Origin: Methylocystis rosea SV97 | Lineage (GTDB): Bacteria; Pseudomonadota; Alphaproteobacteria; Rhizobiales; Beijerinckiaceae | Reading direction: 5' to 3' | NCBI RefSeq assembly: GCF_000372845.1 | Contig: NZ_KB889963.1 | Coordinates: forward strand, 310,001-374,000 | DNA: 64,000 nt | Shown here: positions 8,979-18,040 of the stretch, in pieces | Numbering within the stretch: position 1 is the first letter of the stretch | Layout of the letters: every line of letters starts with the position of its first letter | The notes under the pieces: model-generated | Told to the model about the DNA's origin: nothing | The model's input: only the letters and a program-made list of their open reading frames with translations | Database searches by the model: none | Translations under genes and position numbers: made by a program

Positions 8979-9488
8979 TTACTTCTGATTCATGCACTCG
9001 GTCTCGGCCTTGGCGAAGGCCTCCGGGCGGTCTTCCTTCTTGCCCGGACGGCCGGGCTCGATGGCGCCGGTCGAGAGGGCGCGCAGATAGACATAGAGAT
9101 CGTCGATGTAGCAGGAGGCGTTCTTGTTTTCGGCGAAGGCCGGCATAACGCTGTTGCCGTTCTGGCGTCCGCCGATGACGATGCCGGCGAACTCGGCATA
9201 GTCGAACCGCTTCACCGAATCCTTGAGCGCCGGCGCGTAGGTTGAGCCGCCGCCATTGGGGCCGTGGCAGACGTGGCATTCCGCGTGATAGCGGCGATAG
9301 CCGGAGAAGGTGTACCAGTCCACCTTGCCGTCGGGACCGACGTTGTAGGTGGGGTCGCCTTTGGCGTCGAGATATTTGCCGTCGGTCGATTTGACGGCCT
9401 TGGGGTCTCCCGGCGCCTCGGCCATTGCGGAGGTCCCCACGCACATGATGACGCCCAGAGCTAACGCTCCGGCAAGCGACGATCTCAT
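8979..9488 (-). CDS. xoxG: XoxG, c-type cytochrome electron acceptor of XoxF
   Basis: From the ATG at 9488 (ribosome binding site AGGAGAGAGG) the protein is 169 residues with a signal peptide (LAGALALGVIMCVGTSAMAEA). It has a single haem c site CHVCHG at residues 71-75, a candidate Met ligand in NSVMPAF, and two further C-terminal cysteines (NASCYI, ETECMN). That four-cysteine layout is typical of methanol-metabolism cytochromes. It should accept electrons from XoxF in the periplasm. The first ATG of the open frame (9548) would lie in the strong hairpin between xoxF and xoxG, so the internal start is preferred. Confidence 0.93.
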   Translation of the reverse strand: MRSSLAGALALGVIMCVGTSAMAEAPGDPKAVKSTDGKYLDAKGDPTYNVGPDGKVDWYTFSGYRRYHAECHVCHGPNGGGSTYAPALKDSVKRFDYAEFAGIVIGGRQNGNSVMPAFAENKNASCYIDDLYVYLRALSTGAIEPGRPGKKEDRPEAFAKAETECMNQK

Positions 9489-9530
9489 TACCTCTCTCCT
9501 TGGTCTCTTTTCTTCCCACACAGTGTAAAC

Positions 9531-9572
9531 GCCGACGCTCGGCGGCACCTTGACGGTGCGCCGAGCGCCGGC
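9531..9572 (-). promoter_or_regulatory. long hairpin between xoxF and xoxG
   Basis: A GC-rich inverted repeat of about 18 bp per arm, with one mismatch and one bulge, around a TTGAC loop (GCCGACGCTCGGCGGCACC facing GGTGCGCCGAGCGCCGGC). It lies 22 bp after the xoxF stop and 42 bp before the xoxG start. On the xox strand no T-run follows directly, suggesting a partial terminator or mRNA stabiliser. Such an element could keep xoxF expression above xoxG. Confidence 0.7.
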
Positions 9573-9594
9573 TTTTAATTGCTTCGCGTCTCGC

Positions 9595-11403
9595 TTAGTT
9601 CGGCAGAGCGAAGACAGTCAAGACGCCGCCAAGAGCCGTATAGTTGGCCAGCGACGCGTAGTTGCCCACGGCGCCGAGTCCCTCGTTGCTCTTCGAGAGG
9701 CCAGCCGCCAAGCCGATGCCGGCCCAGCCGCCAACGCCAGAGAGCACCGCGACATACTGCTTGCCGCCGGACTCATAGGTGGTGACGTTGCCGATGATTC
9801 CCGACGGAGTCTTGTACTTATAGAGCTCCTTGCCGGTCTTCGTGTCGACGGCCTTCAGATAGCCCTCGAGCGTGCCATAGAAGGTGATGCCGCCGTCCGT
9901 CGACGTCGCGCCGCCCCAGACCGAGAACTGCTCCTTATTGGACCAGACGATCTTGCCGACCTTGGCGTCCCAGGCGATGAAGTTGCCGGTGTGGGTCTCG
10001 CCCTTGTCCTTGCCCGCCGGGAACATTTCCAGCGTCGCGCCGACGTAGGGCTGGCCCGCCGTATAGCTCACGCGGAACGGCTCATAGTCCATGCAGACAT
10101 GGTTGGTCGGAACCAGGAACAGTCCCGTCGTCGCGTCGTAGCTCGCCGGCTGCTGGTCCTTGGAGCCAAGCGCCGCCGGGCAGACATATTGCGTATTGAC
10201 GTCTTCGCCATTCTGCTCGGTCGAATATTTCGCCACGCCGAGCGGACGGCCATAGGTCTTGGACGACTTGTCCATGTCGACCTTGGTCGCCCAGTTCACC
10301 GCCGGATCAAATTTCTCGGCGACCAGCAGTTCGCCGGTGACGCGGTCAAGCGTATAGCCGAAGCCGTTGCGGTCGAAGTGGACGAGAGTCTTGCGCTTCT
10401 GGCCGCCCATGTCCTGGTCGGCGAGAATCATCTCGTTGATGCCGTCATAGTCCCACTCGTCGTGGGGCGTCATCTGGTAAACCCACTTCGCCTTGCCGGT
10501 GTCGAGGTCGCGCGCCCAGATCGTCATCGACCAGCGATTGTCGCCCGGACGCTGCTTGGGGTTCCAGGTCGAGGGATTGCCCGAGCCGTAGTAGACGAGA
10601 TTGAGGTCCGGATCGTAGCTGTACCAGCCCCAGGTGGTGCCGCCGCCGATCTTCCACTGCTCGCCTTCCCAGGTCGAGATGCCTGAGTCCTTCTCGACAG
10701 GCTTGCCGAGATGGGTGGTCTTGCCCGGCTCGATGAGCGTGTCGGCGTCGGGGCCCATCGAATAGCCGCGCCACACCTGCTGGCCGGTCTTCACGTCATA
10801 GGCCGTGATGTGGCCCCGCACGCCGAATTCGCCGCCGGCGATGCCCACGAACACCTTGTCCTTGAAGACATGCGGCGCCGCGGTCGAAGTCTGGCCCTTG
10901 GAGGGATCGCCGTTCTTGACCGACCAGAGGAGCTTGCCGGATTTGGCGTCGAGCGCGACGAGCGTGGTGTCGGCCTGCGCCAGGAAAATCTTGCCGTCGC
11001 CATAGGCGAGACCGCGGTTGACCGTGTCGCAGCACATCACCGGCACGACCGACGGATCTTGCTTGGGCTCATACTTCCAGAGGATCTTGTGGTCCGGATC
11101 CTTCAGGTCGAGCGCATAGACGTTGTTGGGGAACGGCGTATGCAGATACATGACGTCGCCGATGACGAGCGGCGCGCCTTCATGGCCGCGCAGAACGCCG
11201 GTGGAGAACTGCCACGCCGGCGCGAGCTTGCCGACGTTCTCGGTCGTGATCTGCTTAAGAGCGGAATGGCGCAGGTTGCCGTAGTCACCCGTCGGCATCA
11301 CCCACTGCTTGGGGTCTTTCTGCAGGGTCTGCAAATCGTCGGCCTTCGCCGCGCCGGCGAGCGCGAGTACGGCCACCGAAGTCGACAACAACAGTTTATG
11401 CAT
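9595..11403 (-). CDS. xoxF: lanthanide-dependent methanol dehydrogenase XoxF
   Basis: A periplasmic PQQ enzyme oxidising methanol (and possibly formaldehyde). From the ATG at 11403, with GGAGGAAA upstream, it is 602 residues with signal peptide [21 protein letters not shown]. Diagnostic features are the vicinal disulfide Cys-Cys in [11 protein letters not shown], tryptophan-docking repeats such as [14 protein letters not shown] and [10 protein letters not shown], and the motif [10 protein letters not shown] near residues 295-303. The second Asp two residues after the catalytic Asp is the hallmark of lanthanide-binding XoxF versus calcium MxaF. Overall it looks like the XoxF5 clade common in type II methanotrophs (clade inferred). 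It heads the xoxFGJ operon. Its promoter should lie in the ~290-bp divergent gap to the right. Confidence 0.97.
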   Translation of the reverse strand: MHKLLLSTSVAVLALAGAAKADDLQTLQKDPKQWVMPTGDYGNLRHSALKQITTENVGKLAPAWQFSTGVLRGHEGAPLVIGDVMYLHTPFPNNVYALDLKDPDHKILWKYEPKQDPSVVPVMCCDTVNRGLAYGDGKIFLAQADTTLVALDAKSGKLLWSVKNGDPSKGQTSTAAPHVFKDKVFVGIAGGEFGVRGHITAYDVKTGQQVWRGYSMGPDADTLIEPGKTTHLGKPVEKDSGISTWEGEQWKIGGGTTWGWYSYDPDLNLVYYGSGNPSTWNPKQRPGDNRWSMTIWARDLDTGKAKWVYQMTPHDEWDYDGINEMILADQDMGGQKRKTLVHFDRNGFGYTLDRVTGELLVAEKFDPAVNWATKVDMDKSSKTYGRPLGVAKYSTEQNGEDVNTQYVCPAALGSKDQQPASYDATTGLFLVPTNHVCMDYEPFRVSYTAGQPYVGATLEMFPAGKDKGETHTGNFIAWDAKVGKIVWSNKEQFSVWGGATSTDGGITFYGTLEGYLKAVDTKTGKELYKYKTPSGIIGNVTTYESGGKQYVAVLSGVGGWAGIGLAAGLSKSNEGLGAVGNYASLANYTALGGVLTVFALPN

Positions 11404-11694
11404 GAGCTTTTCCTCCTGACGACGCCCGGGGCGCATTTTTATGCGCCGCCGCCGACGTCGTGCCTCCTAGGCGCCTCGACATTGGGAAGGCGATTTCCGT
11501 TTATGTCTCATGCCGGCGGGACAAAACGTCCGCCAGCGGCGAGAAGCTCCCGGTTCCCGTCCGGAAGACGTCTTTTAACTCGGAAACGGCGGGATAATAT
11601 GTCGCTAGCTCTTGAATCGCAATCGCAAAAAACAATGGCGCGGCCGTGCGATGCGGCGCATCGGCCTGCCCATGAAACAGTTAAGGCGAACAAC

Positions 11695-12618
11695 ATGTTG
11701 CGTCGCATGCTGGCGCTTGTCGCGGCGCTCGCGCCGCTCGTCGCCGGGTATCCCGCCCGCGCCTTCTCCTTAAGCGAAATCGCCCCCGGGGTTTATGCGC
11801 ATCAGGGCGAAACTTCCCTCATGACCCGGGAAAATATGGGCGACATCGCCAATCTCGGCGCCATCGTGGGGGACGAAGCGGTCGCGGTGATCGATACCGG
11901 CGGCAGCCTGATCGAAGGCCGCGCCTTCCTCGCGGCGCTGCGCGAAAAGACGCAAAAGCCCATTCGCTACGTCATCAACACCCACGCCCATCCCGACCAC
12001 ACATTCGGCAATGGCGCCTTCGTCGAGACCGGCGCGACCTTCGTCGGACACAAAAATCTGCCGCGCGCGCTCGCCGCCCGCGGCCCGCATTATCTTTCGG
12101 CCTTTCGCGCGCAGATGGGCGACGCGCTCGACGGCGTGACGATCGTGCCCCCTACGAAGACCGTCGACCAGACGCTGACGCTCGATCTCGGCCATCGCGA
12201 GATCGTGCTGCAAGCATGGCGCACGGCGCACAGCGAATGCGACCTCACCATTCTCGATCCGAAGAGCGGCGTGCTCTTTTCCGGCGATCTGCTCTTTCTC
12301 CAGCATGTGCCGGTCGTCGACGGGAGCCTGCTCGGCTTCCTCGACGTCGCCGACAGGCTCGCGGCGATCAAGGCGACGCAGGTCGTCGCCGGGCACGGGC
12401 CCGTCCCTGCGCCCTGGCCGAAGGCGCTGGAAGACCAGCGCGCTTATCTGATGCGGCTGACCACCGACCTCCGGGCCGCGATCAAGAAGGGCGAGGGGGT
12501 CGCCGCCGCCGCGAAAACCGCCGGGACCGAGGAGCGGGAGAAATGGCGGCTCTTCGACGATTACAATGCCCGCAACGCCACGGCGGGATTCGCCGAGCTG
12601 GAGTGGGAGGGGCCGTGA
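11695..12618 (+). CDS. quinoprotein relay system metallo-beta-lactamase-fold hydrolase
   Basis: A 307-residue protein with signal peptide (MLALVAALAPLVAGYPARAF) and a metallo-beta-lactamase fold: metal motif THAHPDHTFGN (His97, His99, Asp101, His102), LFSGDLLFLQHVPVVDGS with the bridging Asp, and VAGHGPVPAPWP with the last His. It belongs to the zinc hydrolases repeatedly found with PQQ dehydrogenases and SoxYZ-like carriers. Substrate unknown. The frame is open far upstream, but codons before 11695 lie antisense to xoxF and its promoter. The ATG at 11695 directly precedes the signal peptide. It is divergent from xoxF and followed by the SoxYZ-like gene. Confidence 0.88.
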   Translation: MLRRMLALVAALAPLVAGYPARAFSLSEIAPGVYAHQGETSLMTRENMGDIANLGAIVGDEAVAVIDTGGSLIEGRAFLAALREKTQKPIRYVINTHAHPDHTFGNGAFVETGATFVGHKNLPRALAARGPHYLSAFRAQMGDALDGVTIVPPTKTVDQTLTLDLGHREIVLQAWRTAHSECDLTILDPKSGVLFSGDLLFLQHVPVVDGSLLGFLDVADRLAAIKATQVVAGHGPVPAPWPKALEDQRAYLMRLTTDLRAAIKKGEGVAAAAKTAGTEEREKWRLFDDYNARNATAGFAELEWEGP

Positions 12619-12687
12619 GCATGACTTTGTCACGTGACGGCGAGCGGGGTTCGCGCTTATTCTTGCCAATAGATCAGCGCTCTTGCC

Positions 12688-12770
12688 GTCATTGCGAGGG
12701 GCGCGGCGACGCAGCAATCCAGAGCCGGGGGCGCCTTTCGATGAATTGCTTCGCTACGCTCGCAATCACG
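12688..12770. repeat. intergenic palindromic repeat (GTCATTGCGAG family)
   Basis: An imperfect palindrome: GTCATTGCGAGGGGCGCGGCG plus CAGCAATCCAG on the left, facing GAATTGCTTCGCTACGCTCGCAATCACG on the right. This sequence family is a widespread dispersed repeat of alphaproteobacterial genomes. It sits between two co-directional genes of the xox-associated block. Confidence 0.75.
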
Positions 12771-12793
12771 GATTTGTTTGGAGGATGCCGGAT

Positions 12794-13579
12794 ATGAACA
12801 CAGCAGCCCGTTCCGCCGCCGGCGCCCTCTTCGCTCTCCTTGCGACCGCGGCGCTCGCCCAAACCGCGCCCGACCCCTGGCCGGAACTCGTCGTCGATAT
12901 TTTCCACAGCCGCCCGATCGCGGCGGCTGACGGCGTCGTTACGCTCGACGCGCCGGCGCGGGCCGAGGACGCGGCGATCGTGCCGATGACCATGCGCTTC
13001 GCCGATCCGACGCAGATCAAGGTCGCTACGCTGGTCATCGACCAGAACCCGATGCCGATGGCCGCGGCCTTCACACTTGGCGACAAGTCGGCGGTCGGCT
13101 TCATCGAAACCCGCGTGCGGGTGAATTCCTACAGCAACGTCCATGCGGTGGCGGAGACGAGCGACGGCAAGCTTCGCGCCGACGCCAAATTCGTCAAAGC
13201 CTCGGGCGGCTGTTCGGCGCCCGCCGTCAAGGATCAGGACGAGGCGGTCGCCAATATCGGCAAGATGAAATATCGCGAGTTCAAGAGCGCCGATCCGGCA
13301 AAGCGCGAAGCGCAGATCATGATCCGCCATCCCAACGCCTCCGGCATGCAGATGGACCCGGTCTCGCGCGCCTATCTCCCCGCGCATTTCATCGACCAGG
13401 TCGAAGTCTTTCAGGGCGAGACGCCGATCTTCAAGATGGAAGGCGGCATTTCGCTCTCGGAAGACCCGACCTTCCGCTTCACCTATGCGCCGAATGGCGC
13501 GAAGACGATCCGCGTCGAAGCGCATGACAACAAGGGCGGCGTCTACAAGGGCCAATGGCCGATCGGCGAGGCGTCATAG
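12794..13579 (+). CDS. quinoprotein dehydrogenase-associated SoxYZ-like carrier
   Basis: A 261-residue exported protein (signal peptide SAAGALFALLATAALAQT) fusing a SoxY-like half and a SoxZ-like half. The SoxY-like domain ends in KASGGCSAP, whose Cys140 resembles the sulfur-carrying cysteine of SoxY. The SoxZ-like half (IMIRHPNASGMQMDP onward) follows. Fusions of this kind accompany PQQ dehydrogenases rather than thiosulfate oxidation. The ATG at 12794 has GGAGG nine bases upstream. The ATG at 12785 abuts the same site and is less likely. No other sox genes are present, though sorAB follows convergently. Confidence 0.88.
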   Translation: MNTAARSAAGALFALLATAALAQTAPDPWPELVVDIFHSRPIAAADGVVTLDAPARAEDAAIVPMTMRFADPTQIKVATLVIDQNPMPMAAAFTLGDKSAVGFIETRVRVNSYSNVHAVAETSDGKLRADAKFVKASGGCSAPAVKDQDEAVANIGKMKYREFKSADPAKREAQIMIRHPNASGMQMDPVSRAYLPAHFIDQVEVFQGETPIFKMEGGISLSEDPTFRFTYAPNGAKTIRVEAHDNKGGVYKGQWPIGEAS

Positions 13580-13684
13580 AGCGCTTCCCGATCACATCGA
13601 ACAATGTGATCGATAAGGAATTTCTCAAAATCATTGGAGCAGGTTCTCATCGAAAAAGTCTGTCAACTTTTTCGGAACCTGCTC
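13580..13684. repeat. palindromic repeat with bidirectional terminator-like hairpin
   Basis: Between convergent genes, the first part holds GATCACAT facing ATGTGATC. The second part (13637-13684) is a long hairpin with outer arms GAGCAGGTTC/GAACCTGCTC and inner arms CGAAAAAG/CTTTTTCG. Copies of this element are frequent in intergenic DNA of Rhizobiales-like genomes (recalled, not searched). It can stop transcription from both sides. Confidence 0.7.
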
Positions 13685-13694
13685 AAGGCCGCGC

Positions 13695-14006
13695 TCAATA
13701 GGTCGCGGCGAGATAATCGACGATCGCGGCTGCGTCGGGCTCGTCGATCTGCGCATGGTAGGACGCGATCATCTTCTTGACGACGCCTTCCCAGAAACCC
13801 CGGCCCATCTTGGGCGGCTGGCGCTCGATATAGTCGACGGAGTGACAGACGGCGCAATTGCTCTGGGCGGTTTCCTGTCCTGGTCCGGCGCGCAGCGCCG
13901 CCGTCTCTTCCGGCAGCGAATAGGTCAGTGTCTCGGCGGCGCCGAGCGCCGGCGCGAGTGACGCGGCCGTCGCCACCAGGATGAGCGTTTTGCGAAAGCG
14001 CGGCAT
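13695..14006 (-). CDS. sorB: sulfite dehydrogenase cytochrome c subunit SorB
   Basis: A 103-residue exported monohaem cytochrome: signal peptide ending ALGAAE, haem motif CAVCH at residues 51-55, and a possible Met ligand in PPKMGRGFW. It lies 7 bp after the sorA gene, the usual SorAB arrangement in which SorB receives electrons from the molybdenum subunit. Its length fits SorB. Confidence 0.88.
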   Translation of the reverse strand: MPRFRKTLILVATAASLAPALGAAETLTYSLPEETAALRAGPGQETAQSNCAVCHSVDYIERQPPKMGRGFWEGVVKKMIASYHAQIDEPDAAAIVDYLAATY

Positions 14007-14013
14007 GTTTTCG

Positions 14014-15234
14014 TTAGACCGCCTCTATCCGAACCGTCTCCACCACGTGCCGCATATAGCCGGCGTGATTCCATAAGGGCGCCAAGGGCTGCGACTGGCC
14101 GGCGCGATTGACGGCGCGGGATTTCAAATGATGCACGCCGGGCCGCAGCGACAATTCGGTCCGCCATTCGCGGAAGGAATAGCGGCCGAGATCCTCGCCG
14201 AGCCGAGCCGCGGTCCAGTTCGCGCCGTCGTCGGCTGAGAGCAGCACGGCTTCGATCCCATGGCCGCCGTCGAAGGCGATGCCCCTGACTTCGAAGGCGA
14301 CATGCGCCGCGACCTTCGCGTCTTCGGCCGGCCGCGTCACGAAGCTGCGGACATTGAGCCGCTTGATCGGCCGCGTCGCCCCCTTTGGCGCGCCCGGCGT
14401 GACGCAGACGCAGTCATTGTCGGGGATGCGATAGGCGCTCGACATCCAGAAGCCGCTAAAATCGCTGTCGAGCACTTCGATATCGTTGAGATGCTTCACC
14501 CAATAGGTGCCGTAACAGCCGGGAACCACCAGCCGCAATGGGAAGCCGTTGAGCCATGGCAGGTCTTCGCCATTCATGGCGTAAGCGAGCATCACTTCGC
14601 CGTCGCCGGCATGGCCGAGGTCGAGCGCCTTGACGAAATCCGGCGTCTCCGGCGCCACTGGCGCGTCGAGCCCGTTGAAGGCGACGGACAGGGCGCCCGG
14701 CTTCGGTGCGGCCTTTTCGAGCAGAGTTTTGAGCGACACCCCGCGCCAGCGGGCGTTGCCCATCGCGCCATGGCCAAATTGTCCGCCGCCGACGCGCGGC
14801 TCGACGAAGCCGCGGCTATTGCCGGAACATTGATTGACGGCGACGATCTCGATCGGGTCGAAGTCGCGCTTGAGCGCTGCAAGCGAGAGCGACAGCGGCG
14901 TCTCGACATGGCCCCGCACCTCCAGGCGAAACGCTTCCGGATCAATGCTGAGCGGGACGCCGGCGAGGTGGTAACGGACGAAAAAGGCGTCGTTGGGCGT
15001 CAGCACGCCTTCGTCGTAAACGGAGAAAGGAGTTTCGAGCTGAGGCGGCCTGACGGTCTGCTCTATCAGCGCCCGCTTTCCGGGGTAGCGCACGAGGGGC
15101 CGGTCGCCATTGGAGAACCCCAGTCTCGCGCCTTCCGCCGAGAACGCGCTCCGTCCATCAAACGAGGAGAGAGCTGCGAGGCCAAGGCTTGCGCCTCGCA
15201 GAAAGGATCGCCTGCTCGTGGCTCGGGGCATCAT
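14014..15234 (-). CDS. sorA: sulfite:cytochrome c oxidoreductase molybdenum subunit SorA
   Basis: A 406-residue periplasmic molybdopterin enzyme oxidising sulfite to sulfate. A twin-arginine signal (SRRSFLRGASLGLAAL) opens the protein. The sulfite-oxidase fold is shown by NDAFFVRYHLAGVP near residue 85, the molybdenum-ligand Cys in VNQCSGNSRGF near 135, and GCYGTYWVKHLNDIEV near 238, followed by the Mo-cofactor dimerisation domain. SorB is downstream in the same operon. Two adjacent ATGs (15234, 15231) are both possible starts. It could detoxify sulfite from sulfur metabolism and feed electrons to cytochrome c. Confidence 0.92.
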   Translation of the reverse strand: MMPRATSRRSFLRGASLGLAALSSFDGRSAFSAEGARLGFSNGDRPLVRYPGKRALIEQTVRPPQLETPFSVYDEGVLTPNDAFFVRYHLAGVPLSIDPEAFRLEVRGHVETPLSLSLAALKRDFDPIEIVAVNQCSGNSRGFVEPRVGGGQFGHGAMGNARWRGVSLKTLLEKAAPKPGALSVAFNGLDAPVAPETPDFVKALDLGHAGDGEVMLAYAMNGEDLPWLNGFPLRLVVPGCYGTYWVKHLNDIEVLDSDFSGFWMSSAYRIPDNDCVCVTPGAPKGATRPIKRLNVRSFVTRPAEDAKVAAHVAFEVRGIAFDGGHGIEAVLLSADDGANWTAARLGEDLGRYSFREWRTELSLRPGVHHLKSRAVNRAGQSQPLAPLWNHAGYMRHVVETVRIEAV

Positions 15235-15273
15235 ACGCGGCCGGCACCTTGCAGCGACTGCGTGGCTAGACCG

Positions 15274-15414
15274 TCAGGAGCCCCAAATCGTCAGCGCCGC
15301 GCATAGCGCGAACGGCAGCGTCGCAAGCGCGAGAACGCTCGTAACGCACAAAAAGCGCTGCGTTTCGCTCGGTTCTCTCGGAGCCGCCTTGTCCTGCCAG
15401 TTGATGAACGCCAT
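15274..15414 (-). CDS. small single-pass membrane protein, unknown
   Basis: A 46-residue frame starting at the ATG at 15414, with a polar N-terminus (AFINWQDKAAPREPSETQ) and one C-terminal hydrophobic helix (LCVTSVLALATLPFALCAAL). It lies 39 bp upstream of sorA on the same strand and could be co-transcribed with sorAB. No family recognised. An upstream in-frame start at 15477 is possible. Confidence 0.45.
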   Translation of the reverse strand: MAFINWQDKAAPREPSETQRFLCVTSVLALATLPFALCAALTIWGS

Positions 15415-15540
15415 CACGATCCCCTTACATTCCACACGGGGCCGCTGCCTTTGGCTCAGCAAAAGACGCGCCCGCATAGAAAACGCCCGAGACGGCGAAT
15501 CGTTGCAGTATCGTTAAAAAAAGCTGAAGCGCCGGCTCTG

Positions 15541-17466
15541 TCACCGACGCGCGGCGGCGACCGGCGCCCGGGTGCGGCGCTGGGTCGCTGGCGGCGCGGG
15601 CGCGGCGCTTTCGCTGAACAGTTCGGCGAGTTTTTCGGTCATGGCGCCGCCCAACTCCTCGGCGTCGACGATCGTCACCGCGCGCCTGTAGTAGCGGGTG
15701 ACGTCATGGCCGATGCCGATGGCGATGAGTTCGACCGGCGACATGCTCTCGATCTCGTGGATGATTTGGCGCAGGTGCCGTTCGAGATAGTTGCCGGCGT
15801 TAACCGAAAGCGTCGAATCGTCGACCGGCGCGCCGTCCGAGATCATCATCAGGATGCGCCTCTGCTCGGTGCGCGCGAGCAATCGGCGATGCGCCCAATC
15901 GAGGGCTTCGCCGTCGATATTCTCCTTCAACAGCCCTTCCCGCATCATCAGGCCGAGGTTGCGTCTGGCGCGGCGCCAGGGCGCGTCGGCGGCCTTATAG
16001 ATGATGTGGCGGATGTCGTTGAGGCGTCCGGGATTGGCCGACTTCCCTTCAGCGATCCAGGCCTCGCGAGACTGGCCGCCCTTCCAGGCGCGGGTGGTGA
16101 AGCCGAGGATCTCGACCTTGACGCCGCAGCGCTCCAGCGTGCGCGCCAGAATGTCGGCGCAGGTGGCGGCGACCGTGATCGGGCGCCCGCGCATCGAGCC
16201 GGAATTATCCAGAAGCAGCGTCACCACCGTGTCGCGAAAGTCCATGTCCTTTTCGCGCTTGAACGAGAGCGGCTGCTGGGGATCGATGATGATCCGCGGC
16301 AGTCGCGCGGGATCAAGCATGCCTTCCTCGAGGTCGAACTCCCAGGAACGGCTCTGTTGCGCCATCAGCCGGCGCTGCAGCCGATTGGCCAGCCGTCCCA
16401 CCACGGAGGAGAGATGCAGCAGCTGCTTGTCGAGATAGGCACGCAGCCGATCCAGCTCCTCGACGTCGCAGAGCTCCTCGGCGCGAATGATCTCGTCGAA
16501 GCGGGTGGTGTAAGCATGATAATCGGCGCCGGCGCGCTCGGCGGCGTTCGTCGCCGGGTGACGCGCCTCGGCGGCCTCTTCGGCGTCTCCGGCGTCGGCC
16601 TCTCGCTCGGTCTCGCCATAGGGCGCTTCCGCGGAGTCGCTTTCGCCTTCCTGCTCGGCGTCTTCCGCCGCGAGCGCCGTATCCATCTCGGCGGCGCTTT
16701 TCGACTCTTCGTCGTCCCGATCGTCGGTCTCGCTCTGATCGGGATTTTGCGGCGCGTCCTCGCTTTCCTCGTCGGACTGCGTCTCGTCCGGCGCTTCGCC
16801 GCTCGCCATATCGAGATGCGAAAGCAGCTCGCGCACGATCTGGGCGAAAAGCTTCTGGTCTTCCACCGCCCCGGTCAGCCGGTCGAGATCCGCGCCGGCG
16901 CGCTCTTCGAGAGTGTCGCGCCACAGCTCGACGATTTTCTGCGCGTGTTGCGGGGGATTGAGTCCCGTCAGGCGTTGGCGCGCGAGCAGCGCCAGCGCGT
17001 CTTCGAGCGGCGCATCGTCGCGGCCTTCGATTTGATCGGCGTGGCTGCGCTGATAGCGGTCGTCGAGCATCGCGCCGATATTCGCGGCGACGCCGGGCAT
17101 CCGCATCGCGCCGATCGATTCGCAGCGCGCCTGCTCCAAGGCGTCAAAGGCGGCGCGCGCGGCCACCGGCTCCGGCGCATAGCGCCGATGCAGCGCGTCA
17201 TCGTGACAGGCGAGGCGCAGCGCCAGGGAATCCGCCTGGCCGCGCAGAATCGCGGCGTCCTTTACGTTCAGCTTACGCGGCGGCTCCGTCAGCCGCGCCT
17301 TCGCCCCATCGGCCCCGGCAATGAGCGAAGGCCGCTCCGGGGCGAAATTCACCTCAAGCGCTGGCGAGCGCGCCATGGCGCGCATGGCGCCGGCGACGGC
17401 GCGCTTGAACGGCTCCTGCGGCGCCTCCTTGGGCGAGGCGGGCCGTCGGTTTGTCGGGGCTGACAT
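15541..17466 (-). CDS. cobT: aerobic cobaltochelatase subunit CobT
   Basis: CobT is part of the CobNST complex that inserts cobalt into hydrogenobyrinic acid diamide in aerobic cobalamin synthesis. The 641-residue protein has the family's N-terminal region, a strongly acidic linker (about residues 215-300), and a C-terminal von Willebrand A domain with a MIDAS-type [13 protein letters not shown] near residue 420 and [11 protein letters not shown] near 540. cobS lies upstream on the same strand, but here a small zinc-ribbon gene and a repeat intervene. cobN is not in the window. Confidence 0.95.
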   Translation of the reverse strand: MSAPTNRRPASPKEAPQEPFKRAVAGAMRAMARSPALEVNFAPERPSLIAGADGAKARLTEPPRKLNVKDAAILRGQADSLALRLACHDDALHRRYAPEPVAARAAFDALEQARCESIGAMRMPGVAANIGAMLDDRYQRSHADQIEGRDDAPLEDALALLARQRLTGLNPPQHAQKIVELWRDTLEERAGADLDRLTGAVEDQKLFAQIVRELLSHLDMASGEAPDETQSDEESEDAPQNPDQSETDDRDDEESKSAAEMDTALAAEDAEQEGESDSAEAPYGETEREADAGDAEEAAEARHPATNAAERAGADYHAYTTRFDEIIRAEELCDVEELDRLRAYLDKQLLHLSSVVGRLANRLQRRLMAQQSRSWEFDLEEGMLDPARLPRIIIDPQQPLSFKREKDMDFRDTVVTLLLDNSGSMRGRPITVAATCADILARTLERCGVKVEILGFTTRAWKGGQSREAWIAEGKSANPGRLNDIRHIIYKAADAPWRRARRNLGLMMREGLLKENIDGEALDWAHRRLLARTEQRRILMMISDGAPVDDSTLSVNAGNYLERHLRQIIHEIESMSPVELIAIGIGHDVTRYYRRAVTIVDAEELGGAMTEKLAELFSESAAPAPPATQRRTRAPVAAARR

Positions 17467-17529
17467 GACGGAACTATATGCGCGCGGGCGCGCAAGGCCG
17501 CAAGTCGAAGGGTCCGATTGGCGGAAAGC

Positions 17530-17757
17530 TTACAATTTGCGTTCGGCCTTGCTGAAGTTCGACAGATCGCCTTCCGCCGCGGCGCGCCGGCGCCAGGATT
17601 TCGCGATCGCGGGATATTTGATTTCCTTGGAGATGCGGGAAACCTGCTGTTGCAATTTCTCGCTTCCACAGGCGGGACAGGCTGGCACGTCAGATCCGCG
17701 CACCAGCAGTTCGAATTCCGCCGCGCAGGCGTCGCAGACATAGGCGTAAAGCGGCAT
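17530..17757 (-). CDS. FmdB-family zinc-ribbon protein
   Basis: A 75-residue protein beginning MPLYAYVCDACAAEFE, with a second CPACG pair about 20 residues later: four cysteines forming a zinc ribbon, as in the FmdB/CxxC_CXXC_SSSS regulatory-protein family. The C-terminus is basic. Its function is not known. In some methylotrophs such proteins accompany amide or C1 genes. Here it lies between cobS and cobT. Confidence 0.8.
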   Translation of the reverse strand: MPLYAYVCDACAAEFELLVRGSDVPACPACGSEKLQQQVSRISKEIKYPAIAKSWRRRAAAEGDLSNFSKAERKL

Positions 17758-17910
17758 GAACCCCTCGCGTTACATAGATTCGTCCCTGACGCGAGCAATT
17801 TTCGTTCCGCATGCGGGGCTCATGCTTGCGCGCCCGCGACGTGTCGGTGAGCCTTTCGAGCTTGGCGTCGGCATTTCCAATCAAGCGGCTACTCGGTTGA
17901 GCGCCGTCAT

Positions 17911-18028
17911 GCCCCCACCCCCGGCCCTCCCCGCTTCGCGGGAGTGGAAAAGACTGCGCGTTTCACAAGAGATTGCGCGTAACGCCGCCGGCCCCCTCTC
18001 CCGCTTCAGCGGGGGAGGCAGGGAGCCA
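17911..18028. repeat. intergenic palindromic repeat (CCCTCCCCGCTTCGCGGGAG family)
   Basis: Two facing, related modules between cobS and the zinc-ribbon gene: GGCCCTCCCCGCTTCGCGGGAG and CCCCCTCTCCCGCTTCAGCGGGGGAGG. Each can fold as a hairpin. A similar CTCCCC-rich element occurs at 44018-44141. Confidence 0.6.
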
Positions 18029-18040
18029 AGCAACGCCTCT

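Noticed and set aside
10711-11694. N-terminal ~330 codons of the open frame leading into the metallo-beta-lactamase-fold gene
   Set aside because: This part is antisense to xoxF and its promoter. The signal peptide begins at the ATG at 11695.
13580-13684. Small structured RNA gene
   Set aside because: The structure is explained by a dispersed palindromic repeat between convergent genes. No promoter evidence.
15451-17463. A 670-codon plus-strand open frame opposite cobT
   Set aside because: It mirrors cobT codon by codon and shows no recognisable domain. cobT has full family motifs.
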